A stretch of 64,000 nucleotides of DNA, from positions 62,001 to 126,000 of the forward strand of contig NZ_QVAI01000021.1 in assembly GCF_003427025.1 (NCBI RefSeq). Reading direction: 5' to 3'. The notes under the pieces were generated by a model. The model saw only the letters and a program-made list of their open reading frames with translations. It was not told the DNA's origin and made no database searches. Shown one piece after another: positions 43,228-50,310 of the stretch. This DNA comes from Jiangella endophytica. GTDB taxonomy: Bacteria > Actinomycetota > Actinomycetes > Jiangellales > Jiangellaceae. Numbering within the stretch: the first letter of the stretch is position 1; each line of letters begins with the position of its first letter. The translations under genes and the position numbers were made by a program.

Positions 43228-44160
43228 TCAGCCGGTGGGGAGGGCGTGCGCCTCGGTGAGCATCGGCTCGAGGAGGTCGCCGTCGTCGGCGAGGCGGCCG
43301 AGGACGTCGTCGATGTCGAACTGCAGCGGCAGCCGCTTGCGCGCCGTCGACCGGGCGCCCTGCTCGACCTCGTCCCAGGTGACCGGTGTCGACACCGTCG
43401 GGTGGGCCCGGGCGCGGACGGAGTACGGGGCGATCGTCGTCTTCGCGCCGTTGTTCTGCGACCAGTCGATGAACACCTTGCCGCCGCGCGCGGCCCGCTC
43501 CATGCGCGAGATCACCAGTTTCGGGTGCTCGCGCTCCAGCCGCTGCGCCAGCCCGCGCGCGTACCCACTGACCTCGTCGTCGGTCGCCGAGCCGTCCAGC
43601 GCGACGTACATCTGCATCCCCTTCGACCCGCTGGTCTTGGGGTAGGACGCCAGGCCGGCGTCGTCGAACAGCTCGCCGAGCAGCAGTGCGACCTGGCAGC
43701 ACTCGATGATGTTCGCCGGTTCGCCCGGGTCGAGGTCGACGACCAGGCGGTCCGGGTGGGTGCCCTTGCCGTCGGCGCCGACGGTCCACTGCGGCACGTG
43801 CAGCTCGAGGACGGCGAGGTTCGCCAGCCACACCAGCGTCGCGAGGTCGTCGGCCATGACGTAGACGACGGTCTCGCGGTCCATCGTCGAGCCGGGCGAC
43901 GGCAGCTCGGCCGTCCGCACCCACGACGGCGTGCCGCGCGGCGCGTTCTTCTCGAAGAAGCTGGCCTCCTCGACGCCGTTGGGCCAGCGTTTGCGGGTGA
44001 CCGGGCGGTCGCGCAGGTGCGGCAGCAGCACCGGCGCGACGTGCGTGTAGTACTGGATGATCTCGCCCTTGGTCGTGCCGGTCTCCGGGTAGAGCACCTT
44101 CTCGAGGTTGCTCAGACCCAGGGTGCGGCCCTCGACGTCGACGTTGACCTTGCTCGGCAT
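43228..44160 (-). CDS. LigD-type polymerase/primase domain protein
   Basis: A 310-residue protein equal to the polymerase (AEP primase) domain of bacterial LigD, used to fill ends in non-homologous end joining. The metal site is Asp142/Asp144 in LVVDLDPGEP; other landmarks are LSNLEKVLYPETGTTKGEII, YPKTSGSKGMQMYV and VFIDWSQNNGAKTTIAPYSVR. No ligase or nuclease domain is fused and no ku gene is adjacent, so it is a stand-alone polymerase. The ATG at 44160 is divergent from a phosphotransferase gene 38 bp away. Confidence 0.93.
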   Translation of the reverse strand: MPSKVNVDVEGRTLGLSNLEKVLYPETGTTKGEIIQYYTHVAPVLLPHLRDRPVTRKRWPNGVEEASFFEKNAPRGTPSWVRTAELPSPGSTMDRETVVYVMADDLATLVWLANLAVLELHVPQWTVGADGKGTHPDRLVVDLDPGEPANIIECCQVALLLGELFDDAGLASYPKTSGSKGMQMYVALDGSATDDEVSGYARGLAQRLEREHPKLVISRMERAARGGKVFIDWSQNNGAKTTIAPYSVRARAHPTVSTPVTWDEVEQGARSTARKRLPLQFDIDDVLGRLADDGDLLEPMLTEAHALPTG

Positions 44161-44198
44161 GTCTTGCAGTCTCTCCGACGCCGGGTACGTTCGCCAGC

Positions 44199-45050
44199 AT
44201 GCTCGACGACATTCGCGCGGCGCTCGGGCGCCAGCTGCCCCGTCTCGCCGGCGCGCCGGTCGTGCCGCTCGGCGCCGGCCTGGACAACGTCGCCTACGAG
44301 GCCGGCGGTGAGCTGGTCCTGCGCCGCTCCCGCGACGACGACCCCGGTGTGCGGCTGGCGGCGGCACGGCACGAGGCGGCGCTGCTGACGGCGGTCGCGG
44401 CGGTGTCCAGCCTGCCGGTGCCGGAGCCGGTGTTCGTGGACGAGCCGACCGGGATCCTCGCGTACCGGCGGCTGACCGGCGCGCCGCTGCTGTTCCGTCC
44501 GGTCGCCGACCCGGCGGCCCTGGCCGAGCCGCTCGCGCGGTTCCTCACCGGCCTCCACGCCGACGCCGACGGCACGCTGTCCGCGCTGGTCGAGACCGAC
44601 GGCGCGCCGGGCGAGCAGTGGCTGGCCGACGCGGCGGAGTCGTACGAGACGGCGGCCGAGGTGATCGCGCCGGCGGACCGCACCAGGGTCGAGACGTTCC
44701 TCGCCGCGCCGCCGCCCGGCCCGGCCCGCCGGTTGACGTTCTGCCACAACGATCTCGGCGCGGAGCACGTGCTGGCCGACGGCGCGGCGATCACCGGCGT
44801 CATCGACTGGACCGACGCGGCGATCGCCGATCCCGCCGTCGACCTCGGCCGGCTCTACCGTGACCTCGGCCCGGACGTCGTCGAGCGCATCGCCGGGTCG
44901 TACGACGGCGACGCGGACGCCGTCGCACCCGAGCGGGTCGTGTTCTACGCGCGGTGCGCACTGCTGGAGGACATCGCCTACGGCGTCGAGAGCGGCGCCG
45001 CGGAGTACGCCCGGCTGGGGCTGGCCCACCTGGACCACACCTTCGGCTGA
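44199..45050 (+). CDS. APH-family phosphotransferase
   Basis: A 283-residue kinase of the aminoglycoside-phosphotransferase/choline-kinase fold. The catalytic loop is FCHNDLGAEHVL (Asp185) and the metal-binding Asp203 is in GVIDWTDAAIADPAVDLGRL. The N-terminal lobe shows GLDNVAYEAGGELVLRR in place of a glycine-rich loop. Substrate could be an aminoglycoside, a macrolide or a cell metabolite; nothing in context selects one. The ATG is at 44199. Repeat copy D lies in the 105-bp gap to the convergent acidic protein gene. Confidence 0.88.
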   Translation: MLDDIRAALGRQLPRLAGAPVVPLGAGLDNVAYEAGGELVLRRSRDDDPGVRLAAARHEAALLTAVAAVSSLPVPEPVFVDEPTGILAYRRLTGAPLLFRPVADPAALAEPLARFLTGLHADADGTLSALVETDGAPGEQWLADAAESYETAAEVIAPADRTRVETFLAAPPPGPARRLTFCHNDLGAEHVLADGAAITGVIDWTDAAIADPAVDLGRLYRDLGPDVVERIAGSYDGDADAVAPERVVFYARCALLEDIAYGVESGAAEYARLGLAHLDHTFG

Positions 45051-45096
45051 CTCTGGACGAGTGGGTCCGAGCCGTCGGGGAGCCGAGCCGGGACGA

Positions 45097-45150
45097 GGCG
45101 TTCTGGCGCATGACCAGGCATGCCTGCCAGGTGGAGCCGGAGGACGCCCG
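45097..45150. repeat. Dispersed hairpin repeat, copy D
   Basis: GGCGTTCT (45097-45104) pairs imperfectly with AGGACGCC (45141-45148) around the core AGGCATGCCT (45117-45126). It is a shorter, diverged member of the family at 4564, 4966, 18354 and 48621. Like those it sits between convergent stop codons. Confidence 0.6.
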
Positions 45151-45155
45151 GTGTC

Positions 45156-45971
45156 CTACCCCTCAGGGGTGGGCGTCTCTTCGGGTGTCGGCGTCGGCGT
45201 CGGGGTGGGCGTGGCCGAGGGCATCGGCAGGTGCGGGAGCGGCGACGGGCTGGCCTGGCCGCCGCCGAGCAGGCAGAGCGCCAGTTCGAGCGGCGACAGG
45301 TCGATCTCGAGGCAGATGCCGCCGTCCTCGTCGTCCTCGTCGTCCGACGCCTCGTCGTCGTCCGCCGTCGGCTTCTCGGTCGGCTTGCTGATGGTCGGCC
45401 TGTCGGTGGGCGTGGGGTCGTCGTCATCGGGCAGCGAGCTGGTCGGCCGGTTGGTCGGCAGCTCGATGCCGGGCACCTCGGTGGCGTCGCCGCTGGGCTC
45501 GTCGGACGGGTCGCCCTCGTCGGACGGAGTGTCGTCGGGACGGCCGGTCTCGGTCTCGCCGGGGTTCTCGGACGGGTCGCCGGTGTCGCCGTCGCCGGAC
45601 CCGGTGCCGTCGCCGCCTCCCGGCTCCGCGTCGGGCTCGTCGGAGGAGTCACCGCCGCCGCCGGACTGGCCGCCGCCGTTGCCGTCGTCGCCCTGATCGT
45701 CGGGGTCGGCGGAGGCGGAGCCGTCGTCGTCGCCCTCGGCCGGGGTGCCGCCGGGACCCTCGCCACCGGAGGACTCGTCGGGCTCGTCGCCGGGCGAGGC
45801 GATGATCTGGTCGGCCGACGGCAGCCGGTTGATGCCGAGCGCGTGGTCGATGCTGGGCACCAGCATGTTGCCCAGCGTGATGCCGAGCGTGGCCGCGAAC
45901 GCGCAGACGATGACCACCGGGTAGCGGCGGACCTTGTCGAAGAGCCAGGCGGCCGGGGACGGCCGGGACAC
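45156..45971 (-). CDS. Single-pass membrane protein with long acidic low-complexity domain
   Basis: A 271-residue protein: a basic N-terminus, one helix (YPVVIVCAFAATLGITLGNML, about 17-37), then some 170 residues rich in Asp, Glu, Gly, Ser, Thr and Pro (calculated charge strongly negative), a short hydrophobic patch ICLEIDLSPLELALCLLGGG with two Cys, and a terminal Thr-Pro repeat. Such tails act as cell-wall spacers or are intrinsically disordered. I do not recognise a family. The GTG is at 45971 with a promoter-like pair upstream at 46132-46159. It appears monocistronic. Confidence 0.75.
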   Translation of the reverse strand: MSRPSPAAWLFDKVRRYPVVIVCAFAATLGITLGNMLVPSIDHALGINRLPSADQIIASPGDEPDESSGGEGPGGTPAEGDDDGSASADPDDQGDDGNGGGQSGGGGDSSDEPDAEPGGGDGTGSGDGDTGDPSENPGETETGRPDDTPSDEGDPSDEPSGDATEVPGIELPTNRPTSSLPDDDDPTPTDRPTISKPTEKPTADDDEASDDEDDEDGGICLEIDLSPLELALCLLGGGQASPSPLPHLPMPSATPTPTPTPTPEETPTPEG

Positions 45972-46131
45972 GCCGAACCGGGGGCCGCTGGACTTGGCCC
46001 CATGGCCACGTCGGCGTCCCGTCGACTTCTCTTGCCGAGCCCTGCTGATCGACCGAGATCCCTTCTGGTGTCCGGAGGGAGATCTGGCGAAATTCGCACG
46101 AAGCCGCTACAGATCGCCCCCCAGTTGCGTA

Positions 46132-46159
46132 ACCCTACTCAGGCGCGTGGAGGCGGCAA
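46132..46159 (-). promoter_or_regulatory. Predicted promoter for the acidic membrane protein
   Basis: On the minus strand TTGCCG (46154-46159) and TAGGGT (46132-46137) are 16 bp apart, in the locally AT-richer part of the 383-bp gap 45972-46354. Nothing else gene-like is visible in that gap. Confidence 0.4.
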
Positions 46160-46354
46160 AAGCCGTTCCGCAGATTTCGTCAGTTCAGTCCACAGGGGTG
46201 GTCCGTTCGTACGGTAGACAGCGCCGAGATGTTGCGGCAAGAGGCCTCTGGCCTGGGCAAACATAGTCTTCGTGACCTTGCCGTGGGTGATGGTCGACGC
46301 CGTCGACGGAGGGCGGAAAGTCCTGGTTCGGGGTGAATTGCGGAAATGCCCCGG

Positions 46355-46720
46355 TCAGTACCATCCGAGCTCCCGCAGCCGGGTCTCGGCGATGCCGAAC
46401 GCGTGCCCGATCTCGTGTCCCAGCACCTTCCGCACTCGCGTCGCGACGTCGTCGGGTGTCTGGCTGACCTTCAGGATCGGGACGCGGTACAGCTCGATGC
46501 GGTCGGGCAGGCTGCCCGGCACGCGGCCGCCGATGCGCGTGCGCGCGACCCCGTGGAACTGGCCGAGCAGCAGCCCGCGACCGTGCCAGTCGGCCGGCGG
46601 CTCGTCGTCGACCATGATCGCGATGCCGGCGACGGCCTCCTGCACCCAGTCGGGCAGTTCTTCCAGCGCCTGCGTGACGATGCCCTCGAACGCGTCGAGG
46701 TCGATGGCGTCGGCGTCCAC
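46355..46720 (-). CDS. Minimal metallopeptidase (zincin) family protein
   Basis: A 121-residue protein with the zinc site HEIGHAFGI (His102, Glu103, His106) near its C-terminus. The fold markers ELPDWVQEAVAGIAIMVDDEP, LLLGQFHGVART and LPDRIELYRVPIL match the small actinobacterial metallopeptidase family. There is no signal peptide, so it acts in the cytoplasm on an unknown target. The GTG at 46720 gives the family length. A 90-bp gap with a 19-bp palindrome separates it from the divergent thiolase gene. Confidence 0.9.
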   Translation of the reverse strand: MDADAIDLDAFEGIVTQALEELPDWVQEAVAGIAIMVDDEPPADWHGRGLLLGQFHGVARTRIGGRVPGSLPDRIELYRVPILKVSQTPDDVATRVRKVLGHEIGHAFGIAETRLRELGWY

Positions 46721-46773
46721 GTCGCGAGTCTATTTCCGGCGGACGGCGGGGCGACGAGGTCAGCGAAAGTAGT

Positions 46774-46792
46774 GGGTTGGATTATCCAACCC
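46774..46792. promoter_or_regulatory. Perfect 19-bp palindrome upstream of the thiolase gene
   Basis: GGGTTGGAT-T-ATCCAACCC lies 18 bp before the thiolase ATG and 53 bp from the divergent metallopeptidase start. It is a good candidate operator for the HxlR regulator encoded downstream in the same operon. The placement suits repression. Confidence 0.7.
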
Positions 46793-46810
46793 AGCAGTTA
46801 GAGTGGTGTC

Positions 46811-47995
46811 ATGCGAGAAGCTGTCATCGTCGACGCGGTTCGTACGCCACTCGGGAAGGGCAAGCCGGGCGGCGCGCTGGCCGGCGTCCACCCCGTCGAC
46901 CTCCATGCCACGGCCCTCCATGCGCTCGTCGAGCGCACCGGCCTCGACCCGGCCGCGGTCGACGACGTCATCAGCGGCGCCGTCGGGCAGATCGGCGAGC
47001 AGAGCATGAACACCGCCCGCTGGGCCGCGCTGGCCGCCGGGTTCCCCGAGTCGGTGCCCGCCGTCACCGTCGACCGGCAGTGCGGCAGCAGCCAGCAGGC
47101 CGTCCACTTCGCGGCGCAGGGCGTCATCAGCGGCGCCTACGACGTCGCCATCGCGTCCGGCGTCGAGTCGATGAGCCGGGTCCCCATCGGCAGCCAGGCG
47201 GCCGGTCGCGACTTCCTCGGCGAGGGCATCGCGCAGCGCTATCCGGACGGGCTCGTGCCGCAGGGGGTCAGCGCCGAGCTGATCGCGGCCCGCTACGCCC
47301 TGCCGCGCGAGCGGCTGGACGAGTTCGCGCTGGCCAGTCACCAGCGTGCGGCCGCCGCCTGGCGCGACGGCCGGTTCGCCGCCGAGGTGGTCCCCGTCCC
47401 CGGCGCCGACCTCACGGTCGACCAGTCGGTCCGGCCGGACACGTCGGCCGAGGCACTGGCCGGGCTGAAGCCGTCCTTCTGGGCCGACGTGTGGGAGCGG
47501 CGCTTCCCGGAGATCGGCTGGCAGGTCACCGCCGGCAACTCGTCGCCGGTCAACGACGGCGCGGCGGCGGTGCTGATCGTCGAGCGCGAGACGGCGCGAC
47601 GGCTCGGGCTGCGGCCGCGTGCCCGGCTGCACTCGTTCGCCGTCGCCGGGGCCGACCCGCTGCTCATGCTGCTGGGCATCATCCCGGCGACGCGCAAGGT
47701 GCTCGACCGCGCCGGGCTGACCCTGGCCGACATCGACGCGTTCGAGGTGAACGAGGCGTTCGCCAGCGTCGTCCTGGCCTGGCTGGACGAGACCGGCGCC
47801 GACCCCGCCACGGTGAACGTCAACGGCGGCGCCACCGCCATCGGGCACCCGCTGGGCGCGAGCGGCGCACGCCTGACGACCACGCTGCTGTCGGTGCTCG
47901 AGCAGACCGGCGGCCGGTACGGGCTGCAGACCATGTGCGAGGCCGGCGGCCTCGCCAACGCGACCATCGTCGAGCGGCTGGACGGCGCGGCGTGA
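46811..47995 (+). CDS. Acetyl-CoA acetyltransferase (thiolase)
   Basis: A 394-residue thiolase that cleaves or condenses acyl-CoA. The acylated Cys91 is in VDRQCGSSQQAVHF, the second active-site region is NEAFASVVLAW, then NGGATAIGHPLGASGARL, and the last Cys lies in MCEAGGLANATIV. That last motif differs slightly from the canonical CxGGGxG: Ala-Gly-Gly replaces Gly-Gly-Gly. The ATG at 46811 follows a short AT-richer leader with an operator-like palindrome. It is cotranscribed with an HxlR regulator (GTGA overlap), which suggests substrate- or redox-responsive control. Confidence 0.93.
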   Translation: MREAVIVDAVRTPLGKGKPGGALAGVHPVDLHATALHALVERTGLDPAAVDDVISGAVGQIGEQSMNTARWAALAAGFPESVPAVTVDRQCGSSQQAVHFAAQGVISGAYDVAIASGVESMSRVPIGSQAAGRDFLGEGIAQRYPDGLVPQGVSAELIAARYALPRERLDEFALASHQRAAAAWRDGRFAAEVVPVPGADLTVDQSVRPDTSAEALAGLKPSFWADVWERRFPEIGWQVTAGNSSPVNDGAAAVLIVERETARRLGLRPRARLHSFAVAGADPLLMLLGIIPATRKVLDRAGLTLADIDAFEVNEAFASVVLAWLDETGADPATVNVNGGATAIGHPLGASGARLTTTLLSVLEQTGGRYGLQTMCEAGGLANATIVERLDGAA

Positions 47996-48456
47996 CCTCG
48001 TCGTCGGCGCGGGAGTGCTCGATCGCCAACGCGCTGGCCGTGGTCGGCGAGCGGTGGAGTCTGCTGGTGCTGCGCGAGGTGCTGCTGGGCAACCTCCGCT
48101 TCGACGCGATCGCCGCCGCCACCGGCGGCAGCCGCGACATCCTGGCCACCCGGCTGCGCACCCTGGTCGAGGCGGGCGTGCTGGAGCGACGGCTCTACTC
48201 GGAGCAGCCACAGCGGTACGAGTACCTGCCGACGCAGGCCGGGCGGGCGCTGCAACCGGTGCTGCTCGCGCTGATGGAGTGGGGCGACCGCTACGTCACG
48301 CAGGGCCCGCCGCCGACCGTGTGGGAGCACTCCTGCGGCGCGGAGCTGCATCTCGCGGCCGTGTGCGCGGCCTGCGGCGCGCCCGTCGGGTCGGGAGAGT
48401 CCCGCCTGGTCCGCCTCGGCGGGGTGGACCGATCCTCGAGGAGTGAGCCCGAATGA
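47992..48456 (+). CDS. HxlR-family transcriptional regulator
   Basis: A 154-residue winged-helix regulator. The family opening is ECSIANALAVVGERWSLLVLREVLLGNLRFDAI, with the conserved N-terminal Cys that senses aldehydes or oxidants, and the recognition region GGSRDILATRLRTLVEAGVLERR. A C-terminal stretch CGAELHLAAVCAACGAPV adds three more Cys and might bind a metal. The start is GTG at 47992, overlapping the thiolase stop. It probably regulates its own operon through the 46774-46792 palindrome. Confidence 0.9.
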   Translation: MTSSSARECSIANALAVVGERWSLLVLREVLLGNLRFDAIAAATGGSRDILATRLRTLVEAGVLERRLYSEQPQRYEYLPTQAGRALQPVLLALMEWGDRYVTQGPPPTVWEHSCGAELHLAAVCAACGAPVGSGESRLVRLGGVDRSSRSEPE

Positions 48457-48620
48457 ACTCCCGTGGTCGTGAGGGATGAAGGAGCGACTGTTCAGCGCGC
48501 TGGTCCTTGTCCTTGGCAAGGTCCATCGTCGCCCGGCCGTCTGACTCGTCCGGGTTGCGGAGCGGTGAGCCTTGCCGAGGTGACCGGTCCGCATGAGGCC
48601 TCCACTGGAGGCAGGGCTAT

Positions 48621-48710
48621 GAGGCGTTCTGGCGCGTCACGAGGCATGCATGCCTGGTGGAGCGGGAGAACGCCTGGTGTTGTCCGCGATCGTTGATGAT
48701 CATCGCGGTC
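48621..48710. repeat. Dispersed hairpin repeat, copy E
   Basis: GGCGTTCT (48623-48630) pairs with AGAACGCC (48667-48674) around the palindromic core AGGCATGCATGCCT (48642-48655). The tail GCGATCGTTGATGATCATCGCGG matches copies A and B. It is the clearest member of the family. The remainder of the 299-bp gap 48457-48755 holds no gene I can support. Confidence 0.8.
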
Positions 48711-48755
48711 GACAAGCACGCTGCGGCCCCACCACCGACAATCGGGCCCACTCGT

Positions 48756-49124
48756 CTAGACCGGCGTCACCCGCAGCGTGGACGTGCGGACGTCGCCGGT
48801 GATCATCATGCGCAGGGCCGAGCCGGAGCCGGCGTACTTGCGGCTGTAGGCGTCGTCGATCAGGACGTTCGTCGCCTCGTCGGTGACCGGCTCGGCGGCG
48901 ACGTCGTAGCGGGTGGTCCCGTCGACGAACGCGGCCCGGCCGGTGCGCCGGATGCGGGCGTACCACCTGGAGGAGTCGCCGTAGCCGTTGCGGATGTAGG
49001 CCTCGCCGTCGACGACGACGGCCCAGATCTTCGTGACGATCTCGCGGCCGTCCTCGGTCCGCGTCGCCAGCCGGACGGTGCCGGTGCGGTTCAGGTGGTC
49101 GAGAGCTGCACTGCTGTCGGTCAT
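48756..49124 (-). CDS. DUF2255-family protein (split-barrel flavin-type fold)
   Basis: A 122-residue protein. The order VRLATRTEDGREIVTKIWAVVVDGEAYIRNGYGDSSRWYARI, then RYDVAAEPV and DDAYSRKYAGSGSALRMM, matches DUF2255 proteins, relatives of pyridoxamine-phosphate-oxidase-like split barrels that bind flavin or F420. Its reaction is unknown. The ATG at 49124 starts a compact frame. It may once have been cotranscribed with the broken kinase gene 28 bp upstream. Confidence 0.75.
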   Translation of the reverse strand: MTDSSAALDHLNRTGTVRLATRTEDGREIVTKIWAVVVDGEAYIRNGYGDSSRWYARIRRTGRAAFVDGTTRYDVAAEPVTDEATNVLIDDAYSRKYAGSGSALRMMITGDVRTSTLRVTPV

Positions 49125-49152
49125 GATCGTGACAACCACCTGCGGGCCGCGC

Positions 49153-49394
49153 CTATGCCGCGCCGGCGTGGGCGAGGACGCGGGCGAGCGCGGCGTCGGC
49201 GTCCATCGCGGCGGTGTCGAGGGACAAGTGCTCGACGACCGCCAGCCGCGCTCCGTGCTCGTCGGCGAGGCCGCGCCAGTGCCGCAGCACCGCGTCGTCC
49301 ACCAGGCAGTCGGCGACCGCGGACTGGCCGAGCAGCAGTTGCCGGGCAGCCCGGTGAGCACGACGACGGTCGGTGGCGCGGGCACGGCGACCAT
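49153..49394 (-). pseudogene. Broken P-loop kinase gene (AAA_33 type), Walker A truncated
   Basis: The minus strand starts MVAVPAPPTVVVLTGLPG, the beginning of a P-loop, and then the frame breaks exactly where GSGKST should follow. The shifted frame continues as QLLLGQSAVADCLVDDAVLRHWRGLADEHG and ends in a TAG at 49153-49155; that piece matches the middle of small nucleotide-kinase-like proteins. The central part with the Lys/Ser and switch residues is missing, so an internal deletion with loss of frame has destroyed the gene. The intact version would be about 160-180 residues. Confidence 0.65.
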
Positions 49395-49460
49395 TCTGCC
49401 GGCCGGTGGACTGTCGGAGGCGGCCCCTACGATCGACGGCAGCCGAAGGAGAGGACGCCC

Positions 49461-49673
49461 ATGCCACCCCAGGACTCCCCCGTCCCGACGGAGTATCCGC
49501 AGGCCATCGGCCGCACCGCCCGCCGGGAACTCGCGCTGAACGGCTACACCCGCTACGACCAGCTCACCGCGGTGACGCCGAAGCAGTTGCTCGCCATCCA
49601 CGGGGTCGGGCCGAGGTCGGTCCGCATTCTCACCGACGAGCTCGAGGCGCGCGGCCTGTCCTTCGGCAGCTGA
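49461..49673 (+). CDS. Small helix-hairpin-helix protein
   Basis: A 70-residue protein, almost all a single HhH-type fold: YPQAIGRTARRELALNGYTR, then DQLTAVTPKQLLAIHGVGPRSVRILTDELEARGL. The GVGP hairpin is the DNA-backbone-binding element shared with RNA polymerase alpha C-terminal-domain-like proteins. AAGGAGAGG precedes the ATG at 49461. It is a single gene, divergent from the kinase remnant. Its role is unknown; non-specific DNA binding is a fair guess. Confidence 0.82.
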   Translation: MPPQDSPVPTEYPQAIGRTARRELALNGYTRYDQLTAVTPKQLLAIHGVGPRSVRILTDELEARGLSFGS

Positions 49674-49812
49674 CACGGTGACGGCCCCGGCCCGCCACGA
49701 GGGCGCATGGGCCGTCCGCCGGCTGCGGATCCACGGCCCGCCGCGGCCTGCGGATGAGCGAGCATCCGCTGCCGCCGCCCCGGCGAGTGAGCCTGCCGCC
49801 GTGGCCGACTGA

Positions 49813-50277
49813 TCAGAGTCGATCCGGGACCGCCGTCTCCTCGAGGCCGAGGAGACGGCGGACGGCGGCGCGCGACGCGAGCAGGACCAGGACCAGCAGC
49901 GTCACCGAGAAGAACCCGCCCAGGCTCACCGCGTCGCCGAAGACCAGGTCGACCAGCTCGAGGACGACGAACTTGCTTCCCGCCGCCACCGCCCACAACG
50001 ACAGGCCGGCCGCGGCCTTCCCGCCCCGCGTCGCCGCCGCGTGGAACCGGGCGACGATCCTGCCTTTGACGGCGATGACGACCTCGAGGGCCAGCTTGAG
50101 CAGCACCGCTGTGAGCAGCGAGAGCGTGAAGCCCTCGCTGATCACGGAGGGGACGTACTCGATCGCCAGGTTGAGCACGACGACGTACACGAACAGGTCG
50201 ACGACGTGGCCCGGGTGCTCACGGACCCACCGGCCCGCCGCCCGCCCTGCAGTGATCACAGCGCCATCATGACGCAC
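49813..50277 (-). CDS. Multi-pass membrane protein of unknown function
   Basis: A 154-residue protein with three or four predicted helices: VDLFVYVVVLNLAIEYV, LSLLTAVLLKLALEVVIAV, a segment around WAVAAGSKFVVLELVDLVFG, and FFSVTLLVLVLLASRAAV, with basic residues between. I do not recognise a named family. The start may be GTG 50277 or GTG 50259; the latter gives VITAGRAAGRWV. It lies 33 bp downstream of the helicase gene on the same strand, so it could be cotranscribed with it. Confidence 0.75.
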   Translation of the reverse strand: MRHDGAVITAGRAAGRWVREHPGHVVDLFVYVVVLNLAIEYVPSVISEGFTLSLLTAVLLKLALEVVIAVKGRIVARFHAAATRGGKAAAGLSLWAVAAGSKFVVLELVDLVFGDAVSLGGFFSVTLLVLVLLASRAAVRRLLGLEETAVPDRL

Positions 50278-50310
50278 ATCGACGGTGGGCCTTCTCTCGC
50301 GCCCAACGCG

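Noticed and set aside
46272-46772. Plus-strand 166-codon frame opposite the metallopeptidase
   Set aside because: It is antisense to the HEIGH-containing gene and has no motif or ribosome-binding site.
46777-48456. 559-codon plus-strand frame over the thiolase
   Set aside because: The first two thirds are an out-of-frame reading of the thiolase. Only the end, from GTG 47992, is real (HxlR regulator).
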